DNA from: Anaerolineaceae bacterium
GTDB taxonomy: Bacteria; Chloroflexota; Anaerolineae; Aggregatilineales; Phototrophicaceae
Assembly (NCBI GenBank): GCA_020634115.1
Contig: JACKCH010000012.1
Span: 434,001-498,000, forward strand
DNA: 64,000 bases
Reading direction: 5' to 3'
The notes below the pieces were generated by a model, which saw only the letters and a program-made list of their open reading frames with translations, was not told the origin of the DNA and ran no database searches. This document shows positions 1 to 8,078 of the stretch, piece after piece (the stretch's first letter is position 1; each line of letters opens with the position of its first letter). The position numbers were made by a program, and so were the translations under genes.

Positions 1-778
1 CCAGAACATCACCCCGATTGACGGCTTTTTTCTCTATCCCGGAAAGGTTGACCGCCACCCGGCTGCCCGGTTCAGCAACCTCAACCGTCTGTTTATAGCT
101 TTGCAGCCCGCGTACGCGCGCCCGCACCTCCCCCGGTTGGACTTCCACTTCCTGCCCAACGCGCAGCATCCCACCCAGCAGGGTTCCAGTCACCACTGTC
201 CCAAACCCGGCTATCGTGAAAATACGGTCAACCGGCAAACGTGGATGATTATAGTCTGCACGCGGCGGCATACCCGCCAGCATGTCCGTAACCCGTTCAA
301 TCAGTTCCGGGATTCCCGCCCCGGTGCGCGCTGAAACCCGAACAATGCCCGCCTCCGCCAGCGCCGTTCCCCGCACCACCTGGCGAACGTCCTGTTCAAT
401 CAGTTCCAGCCAATCCGGGTCATCCACCATGTCAATCTTGGTCAGAACAATCAACCCGGACTGAATGCCGAGCAAATCCAGAATAGCGAGATGTTCACGG
501 GTCTGCGGCATCACGCCTTCATCCGCCGCGATGACCAGCAGAACGGCGTCAATCCCCCCAACCCCGGCCAGCATATTCTCAATAAAATCCCGGTGGCCGG
601 GAACGTCCACAATGCCTATCGTCTCACCTGTCGGCAGTTCCAACCAGGCAAAACCCAGGTCAATCGTCATTTCACGGGCTTTTTCTTCCGCCAGCCGATC
701 CGGGTCAATACCCGTCAGTCGCCTGACCAACGTTGATTTGCCATGATCTACATGGCCGGCTGTACCAATTACGCGCAT
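1..778 (-). CDS. selB: Selenocysteine-specific elongation factor SelB, N-terminal part (cut by window edge)
   Basis: SelB is the GTPase that carries Sec-tRNA to the ribosome at recoded UGA codons. The protein begins MRVIGTAGHVDHGKSTLVRR, which holds the P-loop GHVDHGKS of the EF-Tu family. It continues with GIDPDRLAEEKAREMTIDLG, where the IDLGFA switch signature separates SelB from EF-Tu. DVPGHRDF (G3) and TKID (G4) follow, and then a domain 2 beginning near residue 185. About 259 residues are visible; the rest, including the winged-helix RNA-binding region, lies off the left edge. The start lies 12 bases after the stop of the coiled-coil gene, so the two are probably co-transcribed. No selenoprotein, selA, selD or tRNA-Sec was seen in this window. 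The family call is firm. Confidence 0.93.
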   Translation of the reverse strand, partial: MRVIGTAGHVDHGKSTLVRRLTGIDPDRLAEEKAREMTIDLGFAWLELPTGETIGIVDVPGHRDFIENMLAGVGGIDAVLLVIAADEGVMPQTREHLAILDLLGIQSGLIVLTKIDMVDDPDWLELIEQDVRQVVRGTALAEAGIVRVSARTGAGIPELIERVTDMLAGMPPRADYNHPRLPVDRIFTIAGFGTVVTGTLLGGMLRVGQEVEVQPGEVRARVRGLQSYKQTVEVAEPGSRVAVNLSGIEKKAVNRGDVL

Positions 779-790
779 ACGTCCCCGCTG

Positions 791-2020
791 CTAGGTGTTA
801 TTGCCGTTAGCGGGCGGCGCAGGTGGCAGGGTGGATGATGAGAGTTTCCCGCCGGTATCATATTCCAGCAGCAGCGCTTGGTAACGCTCACGATAAAGCT
901 GCGCCCGGTCACGTTCGAGATTCCACAGCCGGTTCACCGCATCAACAATCGGTGTAAATTTAGACCCAACTTCGCTCAATTGCTGGACAAAACGATCAAA
1001 TTCCTTGTCATGGCTGCGCCAGACTTCATCGTTAGACAGCGTGAACTGTTTCCAACGCTTCTGGTCGTCTGAAGTCCAGTCGTTCCACTCCTGGCGGAAA
1101 CGCTCCTCACTGAGCCGCTGCATTTCCGCAACCTCGTTAATCCGCCGTTCCAACCGGTCACCGATACGCTCAAAATCGCCGATGATCTTCTTCATGTCCC
1201 GGTAGGCTTCCGACCAGGTTTCAAAACGCTCTATATTGCGCTGCATCACACTGTCCTGCTCACCGAAACGCTCGGTCAGCTGGGAAATCTGGTTGTCTCG
1301 CTGCTGCAGCAGCAGGGTTTGCTGGTCAATGAACTGTTGAATCTGTTCGCGCCGCCCGTCCTCGCTGTTCTGAACTTCCTGCACCCGCCGCTCAATCCGC
1401 AGCGCCAGGTCTTCCAACAGGCTCAGCTTGGGACGCATACTGTCAATCTGCTTCTGAATCTCCGGTAGTTCCGACTGCACCTCAGAAATCCGGCGGGCAT
1501 CCTGGCGACGCTGCTCTTCCAAGAAAGCCAGACGGCGGTCTGGCTCTTCCAGCCGCTTAACCGTGTCATCCACCCGCTGCTGCAAGCCTCCTACCGCGTC
1601 AGCTAACCGCTGGCGTTCCAGGTCTGATGCGCCAACGCCACTGGTCTGACGTTCCAGCTTTTCGATTGAATCGCCTAATTCACGGATCGAGCGCATGATA
1701 CTTTCACGGTTGAGCTCCGCCCGCCGTTCAGCTTCGCGCTCGGCCAGCAGCCGCTTCGATTCGGCCTTTTCCAACAGTCCGACCATTTCTTTGCGAAACA
1801 TATCTGGCATATCGCTATCCCGCACATTCGGGGATAGTTCGCTACGAATCACCGTCTGGTCAGATTCCATACTGTTGACCCGGCGCATCAGCACATCAAT
1901 CGTCTCCTGCTGTTGAGCCAGCCGTTCCTCTAAAGTCGCAATCATTGATTTATCCCGGCGGCGCTCTTCATCCAACCACTCAATCATCCGCGCGGCCTGG
2001 TTCATATCCATCAGGGTCAT
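791..2020 (-). CDS. Coiled-coil protein of unknown function
   Basis: This 409-residue soluble protein is almost entirely charged helix. Glu, Arg, Gln and Leu in heptad-like spacing run from about residue 10 to 370, with no signal peptide, membrane segment or recognisable catalytic motif. The tail is low-complexity (Pro/Ala/Asn). The start is set by a perfect GGAGGT six bases upstream of the ATG. A promoter lies at 2075-2104. It sits directly upstream of selB with a 12-base gap, which suggests one transcript. I do not recognise the family. The composition would suit a structural or scaffold role, but that is only inference, and the selB pairing may be coincidental. Confidence 0.8.
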   Translation of the reverse strand: MTLMDMNQAARMIEWLDEERRRDKSMIATLEERLAQQQETIDVLMRRVNSMESDQTVIRSELSPNVRDSDMPDMFRKEMVGLLEKAESKRLLAEREAERRAELNRESIMRSIRELGDSIEKLERQTSGVGASDLERQRLADAVGGLQQRVDDTVKRLEEPDRRLAFLEEQRRQDARRISEVQSELPEIQKQIDSMRPKLSLLEDLALRIERRVQEVQNSEDGRREQIQQFIDQQTLLLQQRDNQISQLTERFGEQDSVMQRNIERFETWSEAYRDMKKIIGDFERIGDRLERRINEVAEMQRLSEERFRQEWNDWTSDDQKRWKQFTLSNDEVWRSHDKEFDRFVQQLSEVGSKFTPIVDAVNRLWNLERDRAQLYRERYQALLLEYDTGGKLSSSTLPPAPPANGNNT

Positions 2021-2074
2021 CGGCTTACCTCCGGCGGACGGCTGCCCACCTTATCTACCATTCTCACTGCCCGG

Positions 2075-2104
2075 ATTATAACATAGGGTGTATAGAACCG
2101 TCAC
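2075..2104 (-). promoter_or_regulatory. Sigma-70 type promoter for the coiled-coil/selB pair
   Basis: On the minus strand GTGACG (2099-2104) and a perfect TATAAT (2075-2080) are separated by 18 bases. Transcription would start about 60 bases before the coiled-coil gene. It is divergent from the thioesterase promoter next to it. Confidence 0.5.
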
Positions 2105-2133
2105 TTGGCGGCATCCCCATTGCTGGCTATGCT
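2105..2133 (+). promoter_or_regulatory. Sigma-70 type promoter for the thioesterase gene
   Basis: TTGGCG (2105-2110) and TATGCT (2128-2133) have the ideal 17-base spacing. They lie about 35 bases before the GTG start of the thioesterase gene and its AGGAG site. Confidence 0.45.
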
Positions 2134-2167
2134 ATAGGGGCAACCGCCCATCATCAGGAGGATTACA

Positions 2168-2578
2168 GTGGCACCATCTGACCGTTTTGTAGCCGAAACA
2201 TCATTCCATGTCCGGTACGCTGAAACCGACGCCATGCAAATCGTTCATCACGCCAGTTACATCGTGTATTTTGAGGAAGGACGCAGCCATTACGCCCGGC
2301 AGCGAGGCAGCGACTACGCCTCTTTCGAGCGCAGCGGCTACTACCTGACCGTTTCCGAAGTTCAGGCCCGTTATATCAAGCCCATCCAGTATGACCAGCG
2401 GGTAATCGTCCGCTGCTGGATTGAGGAAATGAAAAGCCGCACCCTGACTTTTGCCTATGAAATCGTTGACGCCAGCACGCAGAGCGTATGCGTGACCGGC
2501 ACGACCAAGCACATTTGCATCACGCATGATGGCCGGGTGACAAAAATCCCGGAAGCATGGCGAGCCTGGATGGATTAG
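2168..2578 (+). CDS. Acyl-CoA thioesterase, hot-dog fold (YbgC/FadM-like)
   Basis: The 136-residue protein is a single 4HBT hot-dog domain that hydrolyses acyl-CoA thioesters. The family signature near the N-terminus is RYAETDAMQIVHHASYIVYF, with the catalytic-type Asp21 and the HH pair at 27-28. The length fits YbgC/FadM proteins. A GTG start is chosen because AGGAG stands seven bases before it. It precedes two acyl-CoA ligases and an enoyl-CoA hydratase on the same strand, so a role in fatty-acyl-CoA turnover is likely. A 130-base gap with its own promoter separates it from the ligase, so it may not be in the same transcript. The substrate cannot be read from sequence. Confidence 0.85.
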   Translation: MAPSDRFVAETSFHVRYAETDAMQIVHHASYIVYFEEGRSHYARQRGSDYASFERSGYYLTVSEVQARYIKPIQYDQRVIVRCWIEEMKSRTLTFAYEIVDASTQSVCVTGTTKHICITHDGRVTKIPEAWRAWMD

Positions 2579-2624
2579 CAAGCCGATATAACATTAGCCC
2601 TTGCTAAGGCGCAAGCGCGATTGT

Positions 2625-2653
2625 TTGCTCCTATGCATTCTGCCCGATATACT
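2625..2653 (+). promoter_or_regulatory. Sigma-70 type promoter for the first acyl-CoA ligase
   Basis: TTGCTC (2625-2630) and TATACT (2648-2653) are spaced by 17 bases, about 55 bases before the ATG of the ligase gene. Confidence 0.45.
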
Positions 2654-2707
2654 TGGGAGCATCTAAGAGAATAGATATTTCGTTTTTCAAAATTGGAGAC
2701 AAATCCT

Positions 2708-4450
2708 ATGGTGACATACGCTGACCGCCCCTGGGTAAAAAAATACGACCAGGGGGTTCCTGAATCTTTAAAACCCTATCCCAAAACACCTTTACATAAT
2801 TTCCTGACCGAATCAGCGAAAAAAAATCCAGGTAGCACGGCGCTTATTACCAATCTGCATCTCCCACTTTTTGGCCGTGTAGACAAAAATCTGACTTATG
2901 CCGAACTGGATAAACAGTCTGACGCACTGGCCGCTGCCCTGGTCGAAAAAGGATTAAAAAAAGGGGATCGCGTTGCTCTGGTGCTGCCCAATACGGCAGC
3001 TTTCGTCATCGGATTTTATGCCATCCTCAAAGCCGGGGGAGTCGTCGCAGCCACCAACCCCACTTACCCACCTGAGAAACTCCAATATCAGATCAACGAT
3101 TGCGGCGCTGAATTTGTCATTGCAATGAGTCTTTTCTACAACGGCGTGAAGAAAATTCAACCCAAAACCAAAGTTAAGCATGTCATCGTCACCAATGTAA
3201 AGGAATACTTCCCTGGCGTGGGTCAACTCCTGTTCACGCTGGCAAAAGAGAAAAAAGACGGTCATCGGGTAGAAACCCTGGCCGAAGGCGATTTCTGGCT
3301 GCAAGACATCCTCACTCAGTATGCCGGGCGCAAACCAAATGTCGAAATCATGCCGGAAGACCTGGCGCTGTTCCAATATACCGGCGGGACAACCGGCGTC
3401 TCAAAAGCAGCAATGTCCACGCACAGCGCATTGGTCGCCAACACCCTCCAGATGAAAGCCGTTTTACAGCCTAAAGCTAACGAAATCTTCCTGGGCGCAA
3501 TCCCCATGTTCCATGTGTTCGGGATGGTTGCCGTTTTGAGTGTGGCAATCCACCTGGGCGCGTCCATCGTGCTTGTCCCCAATGCGCGTGACATGAATGA
3601 CGTAATTGGCGCAATTGACAAATACAAACCCACTCTGTTTCACGGTGTGCCGGCGCTCTATAACGGCATCAACAATCACCCGGATATTACGTCCGGCAAG
3701 GTCAGCCTCCAATCCATTCGCCTGTGTGTAAGCGGTTCCGCCCCGCTGCCCCCGGCCACCAAGCGCGAATTTGAGCGTTTAAGCGGTGGCAAGCTGCTGG
3801 AAGGCTTCGGCATGAGTGAAGCGCCCACCGCAACCCATGTCAACCCGCCGCGTGGTGAGAATCGCACCGGTTCAATCGGTCTGCCACTACCCGATATGGA
3901 AATGCGGATTGTTGATCTCGACGATGGTGAAACCGACATGCCGGTAGGCGAAGTGGGCGAACTCATCATGCACGGCCCTCAGGTCATGAAGGGATATCAT
4001 GGAATGCCCACCGAAACGGCAAACGTCCTGAGAGAAAAAGATGGCAAAGTCTGGCTGTATACGGGTGACATCGCCCGGATGGACGACGATGGGTATTTCT
4101 ACATTGTGGATCGCAAGAAAGATATGGCGCTGATTGGCGGATACAACGTGTATCCAGCGGCTGTTGAGAAAGTGCTGAAGGAACACCCGGCGGTGCTGGA
4201 AGTCGGTGTAGCGGCTGTTCCACACCCGGAAAAGGCAGGCCAGGAAGCACTGAAAGCCTGGATCGTCCTCAAACCCGGCCAAACCGTCACTGAAAAGGAA
4301 CTCATTGACCACTGCGCCGGGCATCTGGCACGCTACGAAACACCAAGCCGGTTCGCCTTCATCAATGAACTTCCGAAATCGGATGTTCTCAAAACGCTGC
4401 GGCGCGAACTCATCCGCATGGAGATGGAAGAGCGCGAAAATCAGGGCTAA
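2708..4450 (+). CDS. Long-chain fatty acid--CoA ligase (AMP-forming), paralogue 1
   Basis: The 580-residue enzyme activates fatty acids through an acyl-adenylate to acyl-CoA. It has the ANL-superfamily layout: large N-domain, the P-loop motif YTGGTTGVSKAAMSTH starting near residue 224, the GFGMSE motif, the YTGD motif, the hinge DRKKD and the small C-domain ending in PKSDVLKTLRREL. The C-terminal lysine of the A10 motif is kept, but the usual Gly before it is Leu, and one P-loop Gly is Ala (SKAAM rather than SKGAM). The ATG at 2708 is preferred over an upstream TTG because GGAG lies nine bases before it. It is about 60% identical by eye to the ligase at 5535 and forms a block with the MaoC hydratase between them. 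Fatty-acid degradation or uptake is the likely pathway. Confidence 0.92.
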   Translation: MVTYADRPWVKKYDQGVPESLKPYPKTPLHNFLTESAKKNPGSTALITNLHLPLFGRVDKNLTYAELDKQSDALAAALVEKGLKKGDRVALVLPNTAAFVIGFYAILKAGGVVAATNPTYPPEKLQYQINDCGAEFVIAMSLFYNGVKKIQPKTKVKHVIVTNVKEYFPGVGQLLFTLAKEKKDGHRVETLAEGDFWLQDILTQYAGRKPNVEIMPEDLALFQYTGGTTGVSKAAMSTHSALVANTLQMKAVLQPKANEIFLGAIPMFHVFGMVAVLSVAIHLGASIVLVPNARDMNDVIGAIDKYKPTLFHGVPALYNGINNHPDITSGKVSLQSIRLCVSGSAPLPPATKREFERLSGGKLLEGFGMSEAPTATHVNPPRGENRTGSIGLPLPDMEMRIVDLDDGETDMPVGEVGELIMHGPQVMKGYHGMPTETANVLREKDGKVWLYTGDIARMDDDGYFYIVDRKKDMALIGGYNVYPAAVEKVLKEHPAVLEVGVAAVPHPEKAGQEALKAWIVLKPGQTVTEKELIDHCAGHLARYETPSRFAFINELPKSDVLKTLRRELIRMEMEERENQG

Positions 4451-4538
4451 TCGTTATTAGCAACCCCTACCGGGCGAATTCAGAGCCCACCTTTGGATTC
4501 GCCCCGAATAATTGTTTATAGAATTGCGTGAGGCTGCC

Positions 4539-5423
4539 ATGTCCCCGACCCGTGCCGAAGTAGACGCCATCATCGGCCATGAGTTTTCCCCACTGATGTT
4601 TCAGTACACCGAACGCGATGTCAGCCTGTATGCGCTCGGCGTGGGCGCACCCGCTGACCCGCTTGACCAGGATGAACTGAAATTTGTCTATGAATTGAGC
4701 AGTGAAGGGTTTCAGGCGCTGCCCACCTTCCCGGTACTGTATCCCTCTAAAATGATTGACATCCTGCTCTCTGGTTCGTTGGGTGGCTTAACCTTTAACC
4801 CAATGATGTTGGTGCATGGCGAACAATACCTGGAAATTAAGAGCGCCATCCCCACACAGGCTACCATTACTTCAATCCCTCGAATCGCCCAAATTTATGA
4901 CAAAGGCTCCGGCGCACTGGTCATCACGGAAACCACTTCCCACGACGAGCAGGGAACGGAAATTGCAGCCAACCGGTCATCCATGTTCATCCGGGGTATT
5001 GGCGGTTTTGGAGGTGATCGTGGGCCGTCCACGAAAGACAATATGCCGCCGGAGCGCCCGCCGGACGTGGTTCACCAGGAAAAAACCAGCGTGACTCAGG
5101 CGCTGCTGTACCGGCTTTCCGGCGATATCAACCCCCTGCACGCCGACCCGGCGATGGCGGCGATGGGGCAGTTTGACCGCCCCATCCTGCATGGGCTGTG
5201 TTCGTTCGGGTTTGCCGGGCGTGCCGTGTTGAAACATTTCTGCCATAATGACCCGACTCGCTTCAAAAGCATTCAGGTGCGATTCTCCAAGCATGTCTTC
5301 CCCGGTGAGACACTGGTTACGGAGATGTGGCAGGAATCAGCCAGCAAAGTCATTTTCCAGACCAAAGTCGCCGAGCGCAACGAAGATGTACTATCCTATG
5401 CGGCGGTTGAACTCCACGCATAA
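4539..5423 (+). CDS. Enoyl-CoA hydratase 2, MaoC double hot-dog family
   Basis: The 294-residue protein hydrates trans-2-enoyl-CoA to (R)-3-hydroxyacyl-CoA. The hydratase-2 motif YRLSGDINPLHADP begins at Tyr191, with catalytic Asp196 and His201. The N-terminal half is a second, non-catalytic hot-dog domain, as in the eukaryotic multifunctional enzyme type 2 hydratase. The ATG at 4539 is chosen for a GAGG site five bases upstream; an upstream TTG in the same frame has none. It sits between two acyl-CoA ligases, 88 and 111 bases apart, on the same strand. The arrangement supports beta-oxidation of the R-type or supply of 3-hydroxyacyl-CoA. I found no polyhydroxyalkanoate synthase here. Confidence 0.88.
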   Translation: MSPTRAEVDAIIGHEFSPLMFQYTERDVSLYALGVGAPADPLDQDELKFVYELSSEGFQALPTFPVLYPSKMIDILLSGSLGGLTFNPMMLVHGEQYLEIKSAIPTQATITSIPRIAQIYDKGSGALVITETTSHDEQGTEIAANRSSMFIRGIGGFGGDRGPSTKDNMPPERPPDVVHQEKTSVTQALLYRLSGDINPLHADPAMAAMGQFDRPILHGLCSFGFAGRAVLKHFCHNDPTRFKSIQVRFSKHVFPGETLVTEMWQESASKVIFQTKVAERNEDVLSYAAVELHA

Positions 5424-5468
5424 AATCAGGTTTGCGCTAAAATAATCAATATCGTGTGTGATGATTGA

Positions 5469-5488
5469 CAAGGGGCAGCCGCCCCTTG
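5469..5488 (+). terminator. Short perfect hairpin between hydratase and second ligase
   Basis: CAAGGGGC and GCCCCTTG form a perfect 8-bp stem with a four-base loop. No run of T follows on either strand, so it may be a mRNA-stabilising stem or repeat rather than a true terminator. A similar stem lies at 58428-58445. Confidence 0.4.
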
Positions 5489-5534
5489 ACTGTTCTCTAG
5501 CGCCGTCGAATTGTGAAAAAAGGGATTTTTGCAA

Positions 5535-7304
5535 ATGACAACTTATGCAGAGCGACCCTGGCTAAAACATTACGATCCCGGTGTTCCCCACAGCCTAAAA
5601 CCTTACCCGTCCCGCCCCTTGCATAGTTTTTTGTCCGAATCGGCCCGCAATGCACCTGACCGAACCGCGCTCATCAGCCCAGCCAAGCTTCCCCTGGTCG
5701 GTTTTCAGTCTCGCGTGGTGACGTATGGTGAGCTAGACCGCTTGTCCGATTCTTTTGCCGCCGGATTAGTGGATATGGGATTAAAAAAGGGAGATCGAGT
5801 CGCTATCGTGCTGCCGAATTCGGTGGCGTTTGCCATCTGTTACTTTGGCATTCTCAAAGCAGGCGGGGTCGTCGCCGCTACCAACCCCACCTACCCCCCG
5901 AAACGGATGGCATATCAGATCAACGATTGTGATGCAGCCTTTATCGTCACCCTCAGCCTATTCTATGAAACGGTCAAACAGATGCAGTCCGCCACCAAAG
6001 CCAAGACAGTCATTGTGACCAATATCAAAGAATATCTGCCACCACTGGCTCGCAGCCTATTCAGCCTTACCCGCGAGAAAAAAGAAGGGCATCACGTCGA
6101 GAAACTGCATCCGGGCGATGTCTGGTTTCAGGACCTGCTCACAAAATACGATGGTCACAAGCCATCAGTCGAAGTCACATCAGAAGACCTGGGGTTATTC
6201 CAATATACGGGCGGAACGACAGGCGTTTCCAAAGGCGCGATGCTCACACATGGCGCGATGGTCGCCAACATGCTGCAAATTCAGGCCTGGTCAGCGGCGC
6301 TGGAACAGGGTGAACGAGGGATAATTCGTGAAGACATGCTCTACCTGGGCGCACTTCCGATGTTTCATGTATATGGCTTAGTGGTGCTGCTCAGTCAGGC
6401 AATGGCGAGTGGTTCTAAAATTGTGCTGGTCGCCAATGCCCGCGATGTCAACAACATGGTGGATATTATCGGCCATTATCGCCCGAACGTGTTCCTGGGC
6501 GTCCCGGCAATGTATAACGCGGTGGTCAATCATGAACGGGTCAAGTCCGGCGCAGTCAGCCTGGACTGCTTCACCATCTCATCCAGCGGAGCCGCTCCCC
6601 TGCCCCCAGCCACCAAACGAGAATTCGAAGAGTTAGGCGCTCGCCGCCTGAATGAAGCCTATGGGATGAGCGAAACATCCGCCGCCTCACACTCAAACCC
6701 GCTGGTTGGGGAAAACCGAACCGGGTCTGTCGGGCTGCCTTTTCCCGATATGGACATCCGCGTGGTTGACCTGGATGATGGCGAAACCGACATGCCGGTT
6801 GGAGAAATCGGAGAAATCGTCATGGCTGGCCCCAATATCATGTCCGGTTATCATGGAATGCCCACCGAAACCGCAAACACGCTCCGTGAAAAAGACGGCA
6901 AACGCTGGCTTTACAGCGGCGACATCGGGTATATGGACGAAGATGGTTACTTCTACATCGTTGATCGGAAAAAGGACATGGCGCTGATTGGCGGATTCAA
7001 TGTCTACCCCAACAACATTGAAAAAGCTCTCAAAGAACATCCGGCAGTGCTGGAAGTCGGTGTCGCGGCCATTCCCCACCCGGAAAAGGAAGGCGAAGAA
7101 ACGCTGAAAGCCTGGATCGTCCTCAAACCCAATGCCCAGGTCAGTGAGGCCGATTTAATCACCCATTGTTCCCAGTACCTCGCGCCTTATGAAATTCCGC
7201 GACGCTACGCCTTTATTGACGAATTACCGAAAACAATGGTCGGAAAAACCCTGCGGCGCGAACTGATTCAACTGGAAATGGCCGACGCTGAGAAACAACC
7301 TTAA
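5535..7304 (+). CDS. Long-chain fatty acid--CoA ligase (AMP-forming), paralogue 2
   Basis: The 589-residue ANL-superfamily enzyme parallels the ligase at 2708 over its full length, sharing openings such as YAxRPWxKxYDxGVP. Its motifs are canonical: YTGGTTGVSKGAMLTH starting near residue 224, AYGMSE, YSGD, DRKKD, and the C-terminal PKTMVGKTLRREL with the catalytic lysine. About ten residues after the P-loop it carries an insertion (EQGERGIIREDM) absent from the paralogue. The ATG at 5535 follows AGGGA by nine bases. The two copies look like an old tandem duplication around the MaoC hydratase and may differ in chain-length preference. Its stop overlaps by four bases the stop of the convergent membrane-protein gene. 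Confidence 0.93.
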   Translation: MTTYAERPWLKHYDPGVPHSLKPYPSRPLHSFLSESARNAPDRTALISPAKLPLVGFQSRVVTYGELDRLSDSFAAGLVDMGLKKGDRVAIVLPNSVAFAICYFGILKAGGVVAATNPTYPPKRMAYQINDCDAAFIVTLSLFYETVKQMQSATKAKTVIVTNIKEYLPPLARSLFSLTREKKEGHHVEKLHPGDVWFQDLLTKYDGHKPSVEVTSEDLGLFQYTGGTTGVSKGAMLTHGAMVANMLQIQAWSAALEQGERGIIREDMLYLGALPMFHVYGLVVLLSQAMASGSKIVLVANARDVNNMVDIIGHYRPNVFLGVPAMYNAVVNHERVKSGAVSLDCFTISSSGAAPLPPATKREFEELGARRLNEAYGMSETSAASHSNPLVGENRTGSVGLPFPDMDIRVVDLDDGETDMPVGEIGEIVMAGPNIMSGYHGMPTETANTLREKDGKRWLYSGDIGYMDEDGYFYIVDRKKDMALIGGFNVYPNNIEKALKEHPAVLEVGVAAIPHPEKEGEETLKAWIVLKPNAQVSEADLITHCSQYLAPYEIPRRYAFIDELPKTMVGKTLRRELIQLEMADAEKQP

Positions 7305-7849
7305 GGCGTTTCCAGAGGTTGCTCAGGCTCACGAGAGGATTCTTCAGGGTGCGATAGGTAGTACCCCCGGTAAAAAGCGCGCGCCGGGCCGCGATTCATA
7401 TACCAGATCACAAAGAGCATCAGTAATAGGCTGCCCAGGAAATCGCCTTTCAGGAGACTGGTGCCATCCACTGAGGATATACCGGCCTGCAAATCAGGCT
7501 GAGAAAACGCCTGTTGCAGGGTAAATATCAGAATAACACCGGTCAGGAGCCCCACCGCCCCTGGCAGCGCCTGGCGCATCCAGCGGGGTCGCCCTCGCCA
7601 CGCAAAGACCGCGACAATCAGAAAAGCCGCGCCAAAAGCAGCCTGGAAGGCCAGCATCCATATCGGCACGCCGAGAAAATCCCCCCCTGTTGCAACCGGT
7701 TGAACCCCACTCGATGCAAAATCAATATTCTGAAAGCGCTGGTGAATCAGCAAGACCAAGCCAACCTGTAAAAGCGGCAGCACCGAAAACCAGATCACAC
7801 TCATCACAATCGCTAACGACACACCCAATGGTCTTCCTGGTTTTTCCAT
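7301..7849 (-). CDS. Hypothetical four-helix membrane protein
   Basis: The 182-residue protein has hydrophobic segments at about residues 9-34, 60-82, 92-112 and 135-152, and a charged C-terminal tail. No known motif is seen. An AGGGGGA site lies five bases before the ATG. It converges with the ligase gene, the stops overlapping by four bases. I do not recognise the family. Confidence 0.7.
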   Translation of the reverse strand: MEKPGRPLGVSLAIVMSVIWFSVLPLLQVGLVLLIHQRFQNIDFASSGVQPVATGGDFLGVPIWMLAFQAAFGAAFLIVAVFAWRGRPRWMRQALPGAVGLLTGVILIFTLQQAFSQPDLQAGISSVDGTSLLKGDFLGSLLLMLFVIWYMNRGPARAFYRGYYLSHPEESSREPEQPLETP

Positions 7850-7947
7850 ACAATCCCCCTTCAGACATTGATGCGGAAAATAAGTTTAGGAGAATTAACC
7901 TGATTATTGTACTGATAAGGCGCCCAACACACGGGTAATATTGCGAC

Positions 7948-7975
7948 TTGCATTTGATCTAAACTTAGATATAAT
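7948..7975 (+). promoter_or_regulatory. Promoter of the BTAD regulator with an embedded palindrome
   Basis: TTGCAT (7948-7953) and TATAAT (7970-7975) are 16 bases apart. The spacer holds a perfect inverted repeat, ATCTAA-AC-TTAGAT (7957-7970), whose second arm runs into the -10 box. That placement is typical of an operator, perhaps for autoregulation; this is inference. Confidence 0.5.
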
Positions 7976-8078
7976 TTTGTAAGGAGCAAATACGTTCACA
8001 TTAGTCATTTATATACCAGCCATGTTATCACATTTCTGATATGGGTTAATCTGGTCTTATAGAGCAAAGGAACACATT

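Noticed and set aside
1..778. In-frame UGA codons in this window as selenocysteine sites
   Set aside because: Because selB is here, broken frames were examined. The MBL-fold breaks are indels, the Uma2 break is UAG, and no Cys-position UGA was found.
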